Shown here piece by piece: positions 1-9,867 of a stretch of DNA of 64,000 nucleotides (position 1 is its first letter; each line of letters opens with the position of its first letter). Origin of the DNA: Bacteroidota bacterium (lineage in GTDB: Bacteria > Bacteroidota > Bacteroidia > Chitinophagales > Chitinophagaceae); contig VGGU01000001.1 in NCBI GenBank assembly GCA_016868475.1, positions 57,405 to 121,404 on the forward strand, read 5' to 3'. The notes beneath the pieces were generated by a model. It searched no databases. It saw nothing but the letters and a program-made list of their open reading frames with translations, and was not told where the DNA came from. The position numbers and the translations under genes are program-made.

Positions 1-1
1 T

Positions 2-454
2 AATGTGGAGAACGTTCTCTCATTAATGCCCGAGATCAGCAAGTTTGATTCGATCCTCACTCATTATCAGCAAGACTCTATCAATCCACAGTATGCCTCT
101 CTGATTCAAACTTATCAGTACAAAGACAGTGTATACAAAGACACGTTGAAGCCACCGCCAGCTGCTGTTAAAAAGCAATTGGAAGAGGAATTGCCTCAGC
201 TGGTCAATACTATTCAAAACTGGCAGCAAATTGTAAATCAAGCAATGGAAGCAAAGCAGAACGAACTGCTTGCGCCGCTTTACAGAAAGATCTATGACGC
301 CATCCGTGCTGTAGCCAAGGAAAAAGGATATACGCATGTGATGAATAAGGAATCTTTACTAGTGGCACCTGATGCGGATGATATGATTGCCGCAGTTGCC
401 GCAAAACTAAAGTTGACCTTGCCAAAGGCTCCCGCAGCTCCGGCCGCAAAATAA
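2..454 (+). CDS. OmpH/Skp-family periplasmic chaperone, C-terminal part (5' end outside window)
   Basis: Helical C-terminal segment with 'YRKIYDAIRAVAKEKGYTHVMNKESLLVAPDADDM', typical of the OmpH/Skp C-terminus; frame is open to the left edge. Confidence 0.8.
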   Translation, partial: NVENVLSLMPEISKFDSILTHYQQDSINPQYASLIQTYQYKDSVYKDTLKPPPAAVKKQLEEELPQLVNTIQNWQQIVNQAMEAKQNELLAPLYRKIYDAIRAVAKEKGYTHVMNKESLLVAPDADDMIAAVAAKLKLTLPKAPAAPAAK

Positions 455-475
455 AATATTGATAGCTATAAGTGG

Positions 476-505
476 CGCCCGATCCTTTGGATCGGGCGTT
501 TTACT
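476..505 (+). terminator. Rho-independent terminator after ompH-like gene
   Basis: Perfect 10-bp stem CGCCCGATCC-TTT-GGATCGGGCG followed by TTTT. Confidence 0.85.
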
Positions 506-515
506 TTTCGGTGCA

Positions 516-523
516 TACATTTG
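516..523 (+). promoter_or_regulatory. Bacteroidota -7 element TACATTTG for murI
   Basis: Matches TAnnTTTG; 4 nt before ATG at 528. Confidence 0.55.
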
Positions 524-527
524 TACA

Positions 528-1382
528 ATGCTGAATCCACTTTCCACTGCTAAAGGACCGATTGGTGTATTCGACTCCGGTTACGGAGGACTAACTGTAC
601 TTAGCAGTTTGGTGCAACAGCTTCCACAACACGATTTTTGTTATTTGGGAGACAGTGCGCGTTCGCCCTATGGCAATAGATCTTTTGACGCCGTTTACCA
701 ATATACCCTCGAAGCCGTGCAATGGTTTTTCAATCAGGGATGCCCATTGGTAATCTTAGCATGTAACACAGCATCTGCAAAAGCATTACGCACTATTCAA
801 CAAAAAGACCTGATGCAATTGGCCCCAACTAATCGTGTGTTAGGTGTAATCAGACCTACCACAGAAGTATTAGGACAATACACCAAAGCAGGAGCCGTAG
901 GCATACTGGCTACAGAAGGAACGGTACAATCCCAATCCTACCCAATAGAAATAGAAAAATTTTACCCGCAATTAAAAGTCTATCAAGAGGCTTGTCCCAT
1001 GTGGGTACCGTTGATTGAGAATAACGAACAGGAAGGACCTGGTGCTGATTATTTTGTAAAAAAACATCTTGACGCTATTTTTAAAAAAGATCCTACGATT
1101 GATCTTTTATTATTGGCCTGTACCCATTACCCGTTGTTAGAACAAAAAATCCGGCAATACCTTCCCTCAAACGTACAATTGCTTTCACAAGGTCAGATTG
1201 TGGCTGCCAGTTTGGTAGACTATCTGAAAAGACATCCCGAGATTGCCAACCGTTGTACACAACAAGCCACAGTTACGTTTAGTACCACAGATAGTGCTGC
1301 TGCCTTTGACAAACAAGCGGCTCATTTTTTTGGAGCTCCTGTTAGCTCCCGAGAGGTTCAGCTGATGCCGCCTAATTGCTAA
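528..1382 (+). CDS. murI: Glutamate racemase
   Basis: GPIGVFDSGYGGLTVL, ACNTASAKAL and LLACTHYPLL motifs. Start moved from 459 to ATG 528 because a terminator and -7 element lie in between. Confidence 0.95.
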   Translation: MLNPLSTAKGPIGVFDSGYGGLTVLSSLVQQLPQHDFCYLGDSARSPYGNRSFDAVYQYTLEAVQWFFNQGCPLVILACNTASAKALRTIQQKDLMQLAPTNRVLGVIRPTTEVLGQYTKAGAVGILATEGTVQSQSYPIEIEKFYPQLKVYQEACPMWVPLIENNEQEGPGADYFVKKHLDAIFKKDPTIDLLLLACTHYPLLEQKIRQYLPSNVQLLSQGQIVAASLVDYLKRHPEIANRCTQQATVTFSTTDSAAAFDKQAAHFFGAPVSSREVQLMPPNC

Positions 1383-1433
1383 ATTGCTGATTAATAAGAT
1401 CTTATTTTTCTTTTTCTCCTCCCCTGAAAACCT

Positions 1434-1441
1434 TACCTTTG
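1434..1441 (+). promoter_or_regulatory. -7 element TACCTTTG upstream of rpmH
   Basis: Exact TAnnTTTG about 107 nt upstream of rpmH ATG. Confidence 0.5.
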
Positions 1442-1547
1442 CCGTCCTTTCACAAAGCGTCGGGTGTGGTGACCTGCCGTATGAAAATGGAAATCCGAAT
1501 CGTTCTCCCGATTCATCTTTCATCAAACGTGAAAAATTGAGAATATT

Positions 1548-1703
1548 ATGAAACGTACATTTCAACCGCATCGCAAACGCCGCAAAACTGTACACGGTTT
1601 TCGTAAGCGTATGCAAACCGCTAATGGTCGTAAAGTGTTAGCCAGCCGCCGTGCAAAAGGTCGCAAGAAGCTAACAGTTTCTGACGAGCGTAAATTGAAA
1701 TAA
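1548..1703 (+). CDS. rpmH: 50S ribosomal protein L34 (51 aa; absent from supplied ORF track)
   Basis: Translates to [51 protein letters not shown]. Confidence 0.97.
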   Translation: MKRTFQPHRKRRKTVHGFRKRMQTANGRKVLASRRAKGRKKLTVSDERKLK

Positions 1704-1735
1704 TAAAACCTCCGTTGAGGTTTTGATAACTTTAT

Positions 1736-1762
1736 AGCTCCGGATAAACCGGAGCTTTTTTA
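1736..1762 (+). terminator. Intrinsic terminator between rpmH and rnpA
   Basis: Perfect 8-bp stem AGCTCCGG-ataaa-CCGGAGCT plus T-tract, ending about 13 nt before rnpA ATG. Confidence 0.8.
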
Positions 1763-1772
1763 TTTCTACAGG

Positions 1773-2156
1773 ATGACCCGCAATACATTTGGTAAAACAG
1801 AAAGACTAAAAAGCAGAAAGTCCATCGATCAACTTTTCAAGGATGGACAACGCTTTAACGTAGGGATGATTCGTGTATTTTATAAAACCGTGAAACAAAC
1901 GGGAATTCGTGCAGGGGTGGGCGTTTCTGCAAGAGTATTTAAAAAAGCTGTTGACCGTAATCGTATCAAGCGTCAACTTCGGGAATCCTATCGTTTACAA
2001 AAACAAATCCTTGTTTTACCAGACACAACCGAAAAAGGACTGGACCTTTTTTTTATTTATACTGCACAAGAGTCTACTGAATTTCAGGAATTGTATAAAG
2101 CAGTAGAGAAAGCATTACAAAAAATAAATGCTAACCTTGGTCAATCAGTTTTATGA
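1773..2156 (+). CDS. rnpA: Ribonuclease P protein component
   Basis: RNR motif context '[18 protein letters not shown]'; follows rpmH. Confidence 0.93.
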   Translation: MTRNTFGKTERLKSRKSIDQLFKDGQRFNVGMIRVFYKTVKQTGIRAGVGVSARVFKKAVDRNRIKRQLRESYRLQKQILVLPDTTEKGLDLFFIYTAQESTEFQELYKAVEKALQKINANLGQSVL

Positions 2157-2377
2157 TAAAAAAAATATTGATTTTTCCTTTTTTAGTGCTCATCAGAATT
2201 TATCAGTGGGTAATTTCCCCTTGGCTGGGTCCAAAGTGCAGATTTACTCCTTCTTGTTCGCACTATGCAGCTTCAGCTTTACAAAAGCATGGCCTTTGGA
2301 AAGGATCAGGCTTAGCTATAAAAAGAATTAGCCGCTGTCATCCCTGGGGAAGCAGCGGCTACGATCCGGTTCCTTAA
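2153..2377 (+). CDS. yidD: Membrane protein insertion efficiency factor YidD
   Basis: [34 protein letters not shown]...[17 protein letters not shown]. Confidence 0.95.
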   Translation: MIKKILIFPFLVLIRIYQWVISPWLGPKCRFTPSCSHYAASALQKHGLWKGSGLAIKRISRCHPWGSSGYDPVP

Positions 2378-2386
2378 CAAGTGTAT

Positions 2387-2992
2387 TTACTGCGCGTTTT
2401 CAAAACGTGTGGCAATGGCATTCCAATTGACCACATTCCAAAAAGCAGCTAAGTAATCTGCTCTTCTATTTTGGTACTTAAGATAATAAGCGTGTTCCCA
2501 CACATCAACTCCTAACAATGGTGTTCCTTTGGTTTCGGCAATTTCCATGAGTGGATTGTCTTGATTGGGAGTAGAGCAGATCTCTAATTTTCCCTCTTTC
2601 ACAATCAACCAAGCCCAACCACTTCCAAAACGAGTTAAGCCGGCAGCCGCAAACTTTTCCTGAAATCCGGCATAAGAACCAAATGCTTGCTGAATGGCTT
2701 CTTCCAGTTTACCAGATGGGGCTCCTCCTGCTTGTGGTGCTAAACTCTCCCAAAAAAAAGTATGATTCCAATGTCCGCCACCATTATTGCGAACAGCTGG
2801 AGAAATGCTTCCCGCTTCTTTTACTAACTGCTCGATCGATTTGTTTTCATGAGGGGTACCGGCTATTGCTTTATTCAGGTTATCGACATAAGCCTGGTGA
2901 TGTTTTCCATGATGAATTTGCATGGTAAGTGTATCGATGTGTGGTTCCAAAGCATCGTGAGCGTAAGGGAGAGGCGCTAATGTAAACGGCAT
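2387..2992 (-). CDS. Superoxide dismutase (Fe/Mn)
   Basis: [40 protein letters not shown] ... [19 protein letters not shown]. Confidence 0.97.
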   Translation of the reverse strand: MPFTLAPLPYAHDALEPHIDTLTMQIHHGKHHQAYVDNLNKAIAGTPHENKSIEQLVKEAGSISPAVRNNGGGHWNHTFFWESLAPQAGGAPSGKLEEAIQQAFGSYAGFQEKFAAAGLTRFGSGWAWLIVKEGKLEICSTPNQDNPLMEIAETKGTPLLGVDVWEHAYYLKYQNRRADYLAAFWNVVNWNAIATRFENAQ

Positions 2993-3035
2993 GATTTATT
3001 TTTTTAGAATAACAAAATTACAACAGACTGGCTGG

Positions 3036-3473
3036 TCAACGACGAGCTTTGAAAAAATCCTTCATTAATTGGGCTGCTTCTTCTGCACAGCAACCTGTGG
3101 ACAATTTTGTTTGGGGATGCAATGCCCAGTTTGACCCTGCTAATCGTCTATATCCATTTTTTTCATCGGCGGTGCCATATACCACACGACCTATTTTGCT
3201 CCAATATAAAGCACCGGCACACATGGGGCAGGGTTCTACTGTTACATATAAAGTAGCTTCAGGCAGGTATTTACTACCCAGCGCATTAAAAGCAGCCGTA
3301 AGAGCAATCATTTCAGCATGGGCTGTTGGGTCCTGCAGGCGCTCAGTCATATTATGTCCTCTGGCAATCACTTTTCCGTCTTGAACCACCACGGCACCAA
3401 CAGGCACTTCTTCTTCCTGCATGGCATTTTTTGCTTCTTGCAGGGCCATTTTCATGAAATGTGCGTCATCCAT
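3036..3473 (-). CDS. tadA: Nucleoside/tRNA adenosine deaminase (TadA-like)
   Basis: HAEMIAL and PCPMCAGAL zinc motifs. ATG at 3473 chosen over the alternative start at 3500. Confidence 0.85.
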   Translation of the reverse strand: MDDAHFMKMALQEAKNAMQEEEVPVGAVVVQDGKVIARGHNMTERLQDPTAHAEMIALTAAFNALGSKYLPEATLYVTVEPCPMCAGALYWSKIGRVVYGTADEKNGYRRLAGSNWALHPQTKLSTGCCAEEAAQLMKDFFKARR

Positions 3474-3509
3474 AGTGGTGGTTTTCTTAACTTGGTTCAA
3501 AAATTAGAT

Positions 3510-4883
3510 ATGGACTATGTTCCAACCTTAACAAAGATGCGGGAATATTTTTCATCTGGAATAACGCAACCAGTTGAATTTAGAAAACAGCAGTTAAGAT
3601 TATTACGCGAGTCCATTCTGCATCATGAACAAGCCATTAATGAGGCCTTGTATCAAGATTTACACAAAAGTCCCGAGGAAGTATGGGCATCAGAAACAGG
3701 ATTGGTAATTGCTGAAATCAATCTGGCCCTTAAGAAGCTGGATCAGTGGGTTCAACCACAAACCGTTAGTACAAATCTGCTTAACCTTCCTTCCTCCAGC
3801 CGTATCATGTCTGAACCGTTGGGGGTAGTGTTAATTATTGCACCCTGGAATTATCCCTTACAGCTATTATTCAATCCATTGGTAGGAGCAATTGCAGCCG
3901 GCAACTGCGTGGTATTGAAGCCCAGCGAATTTGCGCCCGCAACAACAGCCATCATGCAAACAATCATTGCATCAGTTTTTCAACCCACTTATGTTTATCT
4001 GGTGGAAGGAGATGGAGCTACGGTGATTCCATCGTTGATGGACTCATTCCGTTTTGATCATGTATTTTATACCGGTAGTACAACAGTAGGGCGAATTATT
4101 TACCGAATGGCGGCAGATAAATTAACACCCGTTACATTGGAGCTTGGCGGAAAATGTCCCTGTGTGGTGGAGGATGATGCTTCAATTGAAGTAGCTGCTA
4201 AACGAATTGCACTTGCCAAATGGAGTAATGCCGGGCAAATGTGTGTGGCGCCTGATTATATTTTAGTACACGCTTCGGTGCGGGACCGATTTATTGCCGT
4301 ACTGCAAAAGGTGATGAAAGAATTTTTCTCCGCTGATCCATCGAATTGCAATCATTATGGACGAATCATCAATACCCGACAATTTGATCGATTGGTTAAT
4401 TATCTCTCTATGGGAACCCTATTGACCGGAGGTTCCTATGATCGGGATACACGATATATTGCGCCTACGCTATTGACGGATGTAAATCTGGATTCTCCGT
4501 TGATGCAGGAAGAAATTTTTGGGCCCTTGCTTCCGATAATTTCATTTACTTCTTTTGAGGAAGCCTATGCTATCATTGCACGCAATCCAAACCCGCTTGC
4601 TTTCTATGTATATACAGGAAGTAGGAAAAAAGAAAAACAATGGTTACAGCGTATTCCTGCAGGCGGGGCCTGTGTCAACAATTCGGTATTTCATTTATTG
4701 AATCATCGCCTTCCATTTGGCGGTCGCGGAAACAGTGGAGTAGGCGCCTATCATGGTAAATATTCTTTTGATACGTTTAGTCATCGGAAGAGTATTTTAA
4801 AAACACCCACTTGGACAGATCCTTCTGTGAAGTACCCTCCCTTTCGCGGAAAATTGTGGATATTTAAAAAGTTAATTGGATGA
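3510..4883 (+). CDS. Aldehyde dehydrogenase family protein
   Basis: IIAPWNYPLQLL, LELGGKCPCVV, NAGQMCVAPDY, EEIFGPLLP motifs. Start trimmed to ATG 3510. Confidence 0.93.
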   Translation: MDYVPTLTKMREYFSSGITQPVEFRKQQLRLLRESILHHEQAINEALYQDLHKSPEEVWASETGLVIAEINLALKKLDQWVQPQTVSTNLLNLPSSSRIMSEPLGVVLIIAPWNYPLQLLFNPLVGAIAAGNCVVLKPSEFAPATTAIMQTIIASVFQPTYVYLVEGDGATVIPSLMDSFRFDHVFYTGSTTVGRIIYRMAADKLTPVTLELGGKCPCVVEDDASIEVAAKRIALAKWSNAGQMCVAPDYILVHASVRDRFIAVLQKVMKEFFSADPSNCNHYGRIINTRQFDRLVNYLSMGTLLTGGSYDRDTRYIAPTLLTDVNLDSPLMQEEIFGPLLPIISFTSFEEAYAIIARNPNPLAFYVYTGSRKKEKQWLQRIPAGGACVNNSVFHLLNHRLPFGGRGNSGVGAYHGKYSFDTFSHRKSILKTPTWTDPSVKYPPFRGKLWIFKKLIG

Positions 4884-4896
4884 AAAACAATTGCCT

Positions 4897-5937
4897 TTAA
4901 TTAACAGGACAATGTTGGTGGTAGTTGATCAGTTCAATGGGCGTTTTTTCAAATTGATAACCAGCATAAGTATTGGTCACCTGATCCAGAACCGCATTGA
5001 TCTCTGCCTCGGTTTTTAAAGTAACCAGTTGGTTGCGAAACTCTTTAATGTTAGGAAGTCCTTTGAGATAATTTGCGTAATGCCTTCTCATTTCATTGAC
5101 GCCAACCACTGGATTTTTCCAATCAATGGAAAAACGCAGGTGTTTACGACACACCGCTACTCTTTCTTCCACACTGGGTGGATCCAGCTGCTTACCGGTT
5201 TTTAAAAAATGATTGATCTCACGGAAGATCCACGGGTACCCAATAGCGGCTCTGCCAATCATAATTCCATCCACCCCGTATCTATTTTTATAAGCCAATG
5301 CTTTTTCTGGCGAATCGATATCTCCATTTCCAAAGATGGGTATTTTGATGCGAGGGTTATTCTTTACTTTCCCAATAAGCGTCCAGTCTGCTTCTCCTTT
5401 ATAGAGTTGCATTCTGGTTCGTCCATGAATGGCTAGTGCTTGTATGCCCACATCCTGTAATCGTTCTGCTACTTCTTCTATGTTTTTATTATCCTGATCC
5501 CAACCTAATCGTGTTTTTACAGTAACAGGTAATGAAGTAGATTTTACAACAGCGGCTGTTAAGCGTACCATCAGGTCAATATCTCGCAACACACCGGCGC
5601 CGGCTCCTTTCAAAGCCACTTTTTTTACCGGGCAACCAAAATTAATATCCAGTAAATCGGGTTGAGTAACTTCTACTATTTTGGCTGCAAGTGCCAAGCT
5701 TTCTTCATCCCCTCCAAAAATTTGTATACCAATAGGACGTTCGTAATCAAAAATGTCCAATTTTTTTCTGCTCTTAATGGCATCTCTAATCAATCCCTCG
5801 GAGGAAATAAACTCCGTATACATCAAATCGGCTCCATTATCCTTGCACACAGCACGAAAAGGCGGATCACTCACATCCTCCATAGGCGCAAGCAAAAGCG
5901 GGAAGTCAGGTAAAGAAATGTTGCCAATTCTGACCAT
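4897..5937 (-). CDS. dusB: tRNA-dihydrouridine synthase
   Basis: APMEDVSDPPFRAVC, DINFGCPVKKV, GRAAIGYPWIF motifs. Confidence 0.93.
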   Translation of the reverse strand: MVRIGNISLPDFPLLLAPMEDVSDPPFRAVCKDNGADLMYTEFISSEGLIRDAIKSRKKLDIFDYERPIGIQIFGGDEESLALAAKIVEVTQPDLLDINFGCPVKKVALKGAGAGVLRDIDLMVRLTAAVVKSTSLPVTVKTRLGWDQDNKNIEEVAERLQDVGIQALAIHGRTRMQLYKGEADWTLIGKVKNNPRIKIPIFGNGDIDSPEKALAYKNRYGVDGIMIGRAAIGYPWIFREINHFLKTGKQLDPPSVEERVAVCRKHLRFSIDWKNPVVGVNEMRRHYANYLKGLPNIKEFRNQLVTLKTEAEINAVLDQVTNTYAGYQFEKTPIELINYHQHCPVN

Positions 5938-6016
5938 CGTTTGGATTTACTTATTTTTGATCATTACGCAGTTCAACAAGAACGCACAAATTTACAACCT
6001 AAACAGCCACGGATTC

Positions 6017-6961
6017 ATGAAGGGACTTTTTCAGCACAAAACAGCAGGCCAACAGCTTTTTTTATTACTCAGTATTTCACTCCTTAGTTTTTTTGTAATA
6101 GGAATGATGGGCACTTATGCGTTGACAATAATAACGGGTATAACGCTGGAACAAGTAGCTGCACTGGATACTATTGATCCTAAACATCCCTGGCTTCCTT
6201 TTTTTATCCGAGGGATGCAAGCAGTTCAGTTCATTGGACTTTTTTTAATTCCCAGCTGGTTTGCGGGAAAATATTTTACAGCACAATCAACGATAACCTA
6301 CCTGGGATTAAGAAAACCTAATTATTCAGGTTTTTGGTTTGTGGGAGCGGCTGCTATATTAATTGCATTACCCATGGTACAATGGTTGGGTGAGGTTAAT
6401 AGGACTATAGAATTTCCTGCTGAATTAACTAACTGGATTCGTTCCAAAGAGGATGAAGTCAATGAAACTGTAAAAGCCTTACTGTCTCGACATTCGGTGA
6501 AGGATCTTTTTTTGAATTTATTTTTTGTGGCAGGATTGGCCGCAGTGGGAGAGGAGCTGTTATTTCGCGGGGTAATACAACGCATTTTTGTTCGACAGTT
6601 TGGTCAGGCCTGGCCGGCTATAATTTTTTCGGCTTTCTTGTTTGCGGCATTACACATGCAGTTTTATGGTTTCTTTCCGCGTTTTGCATTGGGAATATTG
6701 TTAGGAGCCATCTATTGGTATAGCGGTAGTTTGTGGGTAGCCATATTGGCGCATTTTTTATATGATGCCACACTTATCACGTTGGTCTATTTTAATCCAT
6801 CTATGTTAAATGAAGAAACTGTGGTTGCACCTGACGCATTACTTTACGCAGGATTGGTCAGTGCATTGATGGTAACCATGAATTTGCATTGGATGATCAA
6901 TCATGGTAATCCCGTATCCGATGAACAAATTGAAACGGAAGAAACAATTACAAAGGAATAA
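6017..6961 (+). CDS. CPBP-family intramembrane metalloprotease
   Basis: EELLFRG and H motifs ('AAVGEELLFRGVIQ', 'AALHMQFYGFFPRF', 'ILAHFLYDA'). Start trimmed to ATG 6017. Confidence 0.88.
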   Translation: MKGLFQHKTAGQQLFLLLSISLLSFFVIGMMGTYALTIITGITLEQVAALDTIDPKHPWLPFFIRGMQAVQFIGLFLIPSWFAGKYFTAQSTITYLGLRKPNYSGFWFVGAAAILIALPMVQWLGEVNRTIEFPAELTNWIRSKEDEVNETVKALLSRHSVKDLFLNLFFVAGLAAVGEELLFRGVIQRIFVRQFGQAWPAIIFSAFLFAALHMQFYGFFPRFALGILLGAIYWYSGSLWVAILAHFLYDATLITLVYFNPSMLNEETVVAPDALLYAGLVSALMVTMNLHWMINHGNPVSDEQIETEETITKE

Positions 6962-6972
6962 CAACAGGTCCA

Positions 6973-7686
6973 ATGCCAATTAATCGTTCCATATTTTCCA
7001 CCAGGGTCACCACGTCTTTTTTCTTTGTGGCGGTAATGCTAACCGCACTTTTGTGGAATGATATCAGTTTTTGGATGTTGATGATAGTAATTCACGCAGG
7101 CTGCTGGGTAGAGTTTCAAAAAATCATTCAAGGATTCAAGCATTCTCTTCTTTACATTCTCTTGGGGCTTGTTTATATTACGCTGAGTTGGGTGTTGTTT
7201 TTGGATCTGCATTACATTACGCTACATCAAGCAAGCACAGGACTTGCTGCTCCTGCCTGGGCACAGTGGCCCTTGGTTGTTTTTGTGTTTATGTGGATCA
7301 ATGATACCATGGCCTATATAGTAGGTACATCCATTGGGAAAACACCACTTTCGATCGTTTCTCCAAAAAAAACATGGGAGGGTACAATAGGGGGCATACT
7401 CCTTACGCTATTGGCAGGTGGCGCCATTGCGGATCTTTTATTGGGAGATCTGCTGATGTTTGATCAATTAACTCCAATTGATTCCTTTCATTGGTACATC
7501 ATTGCTCTTGTGGCGGCTATTGCCGGAACCTTGGGAGATTTATTTGAGTCTAAACTTAAACGAATGGCGGGCATAAAAGACAGCGGTTCTATCTTGCCTG
7601 GGCATGGAGGGTTTTTGGATCGGTTTGATTCCATATTGATTACCATACCTGTTATTTGGCTTTATATTCGATTGTTTCTTTCCTAG
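6973..7686 (+). CDS. cdsA: Phosphatidate cytidylyltransferase
   Basis: SPKKTWEGTIGG and 'KRMAGIKDSGSILPGHGGFLDRFDS' signature. Confidence 0.96.
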   Translation: MPINRSIFSTRVTTSFFFVAVMLTALLWNDISFWMLMIVIHAGCWVEFQKIIQGFKHSLLYILLGLVYITLSWVLFLDLHYITLHQASTGLAAPAWAQWPLVVFVFMWINDTMAYIVGTSIGKTPLSIVSPKKTWEGTIGGILLTLLAGGAIADLLLGDLLMFDQLTPIDSFHWYIIALVAAIAGTLGDLFESKLKRMAGIKDSGSILPGHGGFLDRFDSILITIPVIWLYIRLFLS

Positions 7687-7699
7687 AAACGGCAATACC

Positions 7700-7707
7700 T
7701 ATATTTG
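7700..7707 (+). promoter_or_regulatory. -7 element TATATTTG for psd
   Basis: Exact TAnnTTTG, 21 nt before ATG 7729. Confidence 0.45.
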
Positions 7708-7728
7708 CGTCCAATTAAAGCGCAAGCA

Positions 7729-8379
7729 ATGACTTTACATCGAGAAGGTACGCCTACTATTTTATGGGTAACTGGGGCAGTAGTGCTCATTAATGCCGGC
7801 GTCTGTTATACCAGCACTTCTACATTGGTGATGGGTCTAACTTTGTTTACTACTATAAGCTTTTGGATTTTTATCCTTTCTTTTTTTCGCGTACCATCCC
7901 GTACGCATACGTTGCAAGAAGGGGCCGTAATTGCACCTGCAGACGGTCAAGTAGTGGTAATCGAGGAAGTGCAAGCGGACGAATACTTTAGTGATCGTCG
8001 TATTCAGGTATCTATATTCATGAGTCCTTTAAATGTGCATGTGAATCGTAACCCGGTAAGCGGCCAAGTTTTGTATAGCCAATACCACCCCGGTAAGTAC
8101 CTGGTAGCCTGGCATCCAAAATCTTCTACTGAAAACGAAAGACATAGCGTGGTATATCAATCGAATGGCAAAGAAATTCTGGTAAAACAAATTGCTGGGG
8201 CATTGGCTAAACGCATAGTCAATTATTTAAAACCGGGTCAAGAGGTAAAACAAACCGAGGAAATGGGTTTTATAAAATTTGGATCAAGGGTAGATTTATT
8301 ATTACCCCTTGATGCAAAGATTCTAGTCAAATTAGGAGATAGGCCTAAAGGTGGCGTTACCGTATTGGCCACACTCTGA
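7729..8379 (+). CDS. psd: Phosphatidylserine decarboxylase, short form
   Basis: IAPADGQVV, MSPLNVHVNR, and FGSRVD autocleavage motif near the C-terminus. Confidence 0.92.
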   Translation: MTLHREGTPTILWVTGAVVLINAGVCYTSTSTLVMGLTLFTTISFWIFILSFFRVPSRTHTLQEGAVIAPADGQVVVIEEVQADEYFSDRRIQVSIFMSPLNVHVNRNPVSGQVLYSQYHPGKYLVAWHPKSSTENERHSVVYQSNGKEILVKQIAGALAKRIVNYLKPGQEVKQTEEMGFIKFGSRVDLLLPLDAKILVKLGDRPKGGVTVLATL

Positions 8380-9153
8380 TCAGAGAATATTTTTTAGCTC
8401 AAGCAATGAAAATACGGTGTGAGTAGGAAAGCTTCCATCGGAAAGCGGCTCTATTTCTTGCGAAATATGATTTACGTGGATCTGATGAATGCCTGCATTA
8501 CGCGCTCCCAGAATATCTACTTCCAACGTATCTCCGATCATCACACTCTCCGCTGGCATCGCACCTGCTTTTTCAAATGCGTAGGTAAAAATTTCAGGCT
8601 TTGGTTTTAAACTGCCTGAGGCTTCAGAAGTGATTACCGCATTAAAATAATGTGTGAGTCCCGAATATTTTAGTTTGCTATGTTGTGTTTTTTCAAAACC
8701 ATTGGTAATTAAATGCAGTACATACCCTTTGTTGCTTAAATAATCCAATATTTCAATTGCATGAGGAAAAAGTAAGGTCCTACTGGGAAGCAGATCCAGA
8801 AATGCTCTACTCATAGTCTCCGCTAAAGGCTCGTCTGTTATTTTAAAATCCAATAGACTAAGACGCATCCGCTTGATACGTAGCTCATCTTGACGAATAA
8901 AACCATTTCGGTAACGCCCCCATAATTTCTCATTATGCAGCAGATAATTCCTATAGAATCGTTCAAAGTCATCCACCCCGCGTGTGGCTAAATCCAATGT
9001 TGTATAAAGATGTTGCAGAGTTGCTTTTGCATTGGCTTCAAAATCCCAAAGGGTATGATCCAGATCAAAGAAAATATGTTTGTAAGTAATTGCGGAGGAC
9101 AAATGAAATGATTTAATCAGGGGTTGATACCTTTGCAAAATAAGGATAAACAA
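8380..9153 (-). CDS. YjjG-family HAD pyrimidine nucleotidase
   Basis: HIFFDLDHTLWDFEANA ... ITNGFEKTQHSKL ... MIGDTLEVDILGARNAG. The true start is probably further in (e.g. TTG near 9102). Confidence 0.88.
   Translation of the reverse strand: MFILILQRYQPLIKSFHLSSAITYKHIFFDLDHTLWDFEANAKATLQHLYTTLDLATRGVDDFERFYRNYLLHNEKLWGRYRNGFIRQDELRIKRMRLSLLDFKITDEPLAETMSRAFLDLLPSRTLLFPHAIEILDYLSNKGYVLHLITNGFEKTQHSKLKYSGLTHYFNAVITSEASGSLKPKPEIFTYAFEKAGAMPAESVMIGDTLEVDILGARNAGIHQIHVNHISQEIEPLSDGSFPTHTVFSLLELKNIL
9128..9135 (+). promoter_or_regulatory. -7 element TACCTTTG for SDR gene
   Basis: Exact TAnnTTTG, 17 nt before ATG 9153. Confidence 0.5.
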
Positions 9154-9863
9154 TGGGTATGGCGTTAACAGTAATTATTACAGGAGCATCTCGTGGAATT
9201 GGAAAGGCATTGGCTATTCAATTTGCCACAGCAGGATATAAATTATTGCTATCAGCCAGACATGCAGAAGGGTTGGCAGTTACGGCTAAGGAGCTGCGCA
9301 AGCAATTTCCTAATAGCGAGATTCACGAAAAGGCAGTAGACCTGTCCATTGCGGAGCAAGCCATGGAATTGGGTCAATGGTGCCTTTCTTTATCCACCCC
9401 CGATATTTTAATCAACAATGCAGGAGTATATCAGCCCGGGTCACTAGCAGATGAACCGGCTGGTCAACTGGAAAAACATTTACAAGTGAATTTAGGTAGC
9501 GCGTATCACCTGACTCGAGCCTTGCTTCCCACCATGATACAAAGAGGCGCAGGGCATATTTTTAATATCTGTTCCATTGCTTCCTTACAGGCTTATCCAA
9601 ATGGAGGCTCTTATTGCATCAGCAAACATGCGCTGCATGGATTTACACAAAACCTGCGGGAGGAGTTAAAACCAACCGGAGTTAAGGTAACAGGAGTGTA
9701 TCCTGGAGCGGTACTGACGGACTCCTGGGGTGATTTTGATAATTCATCCGGGCGAATCCTGGAAGCTGATGATGTAGCTAAAATGGTGCTACAAGCTGCT
9801 CAATTGTCGCCTCAGGCCTGCGTAGAGCAAATTGTATTGCGCCCCCGGTTAGGAGATCTATAA
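9153..9863 (+). CDS. SDR-family oxidoreductase
   Basis: ITGASRGIGKALA, NNAGVYQPG, YCISKHAL motifs. Confidence 0.93.
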   Translation: MGMALTVIITGASRGIGKALAIQFATAGYKLLLSARHAEGLAVTAKELRKQFPNSEIHEKAVDLSIAEQAMELGQWCLSLSTPDILINNAGVYQPGSLADEPAGQLEKHLQVNLGSAYHLTRALLPTMIQRGAGHIFNICSIASLQAYPNGGSYCISKHALHGFTQNLREELKPTGVKVTGVYPGAVLTDSWGDFDNSSGRILEADDVAKMVLQAAQLSPQACVEQIVLRPRLGDL

Positions 9864-9867
9864 CCTA

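Noticed and set aside
459-527. N-terminal extension of murI in the ORF track
   Set aside because: Contains the upstream terminator and the -7 element; homology begins at ATG 528.
1185-1616. 143-aa minus-strand ORF over murI end/rpmH leader
   Set aside because: Overlaps murI and the rpmH 5' region antisense; no homology recognised.
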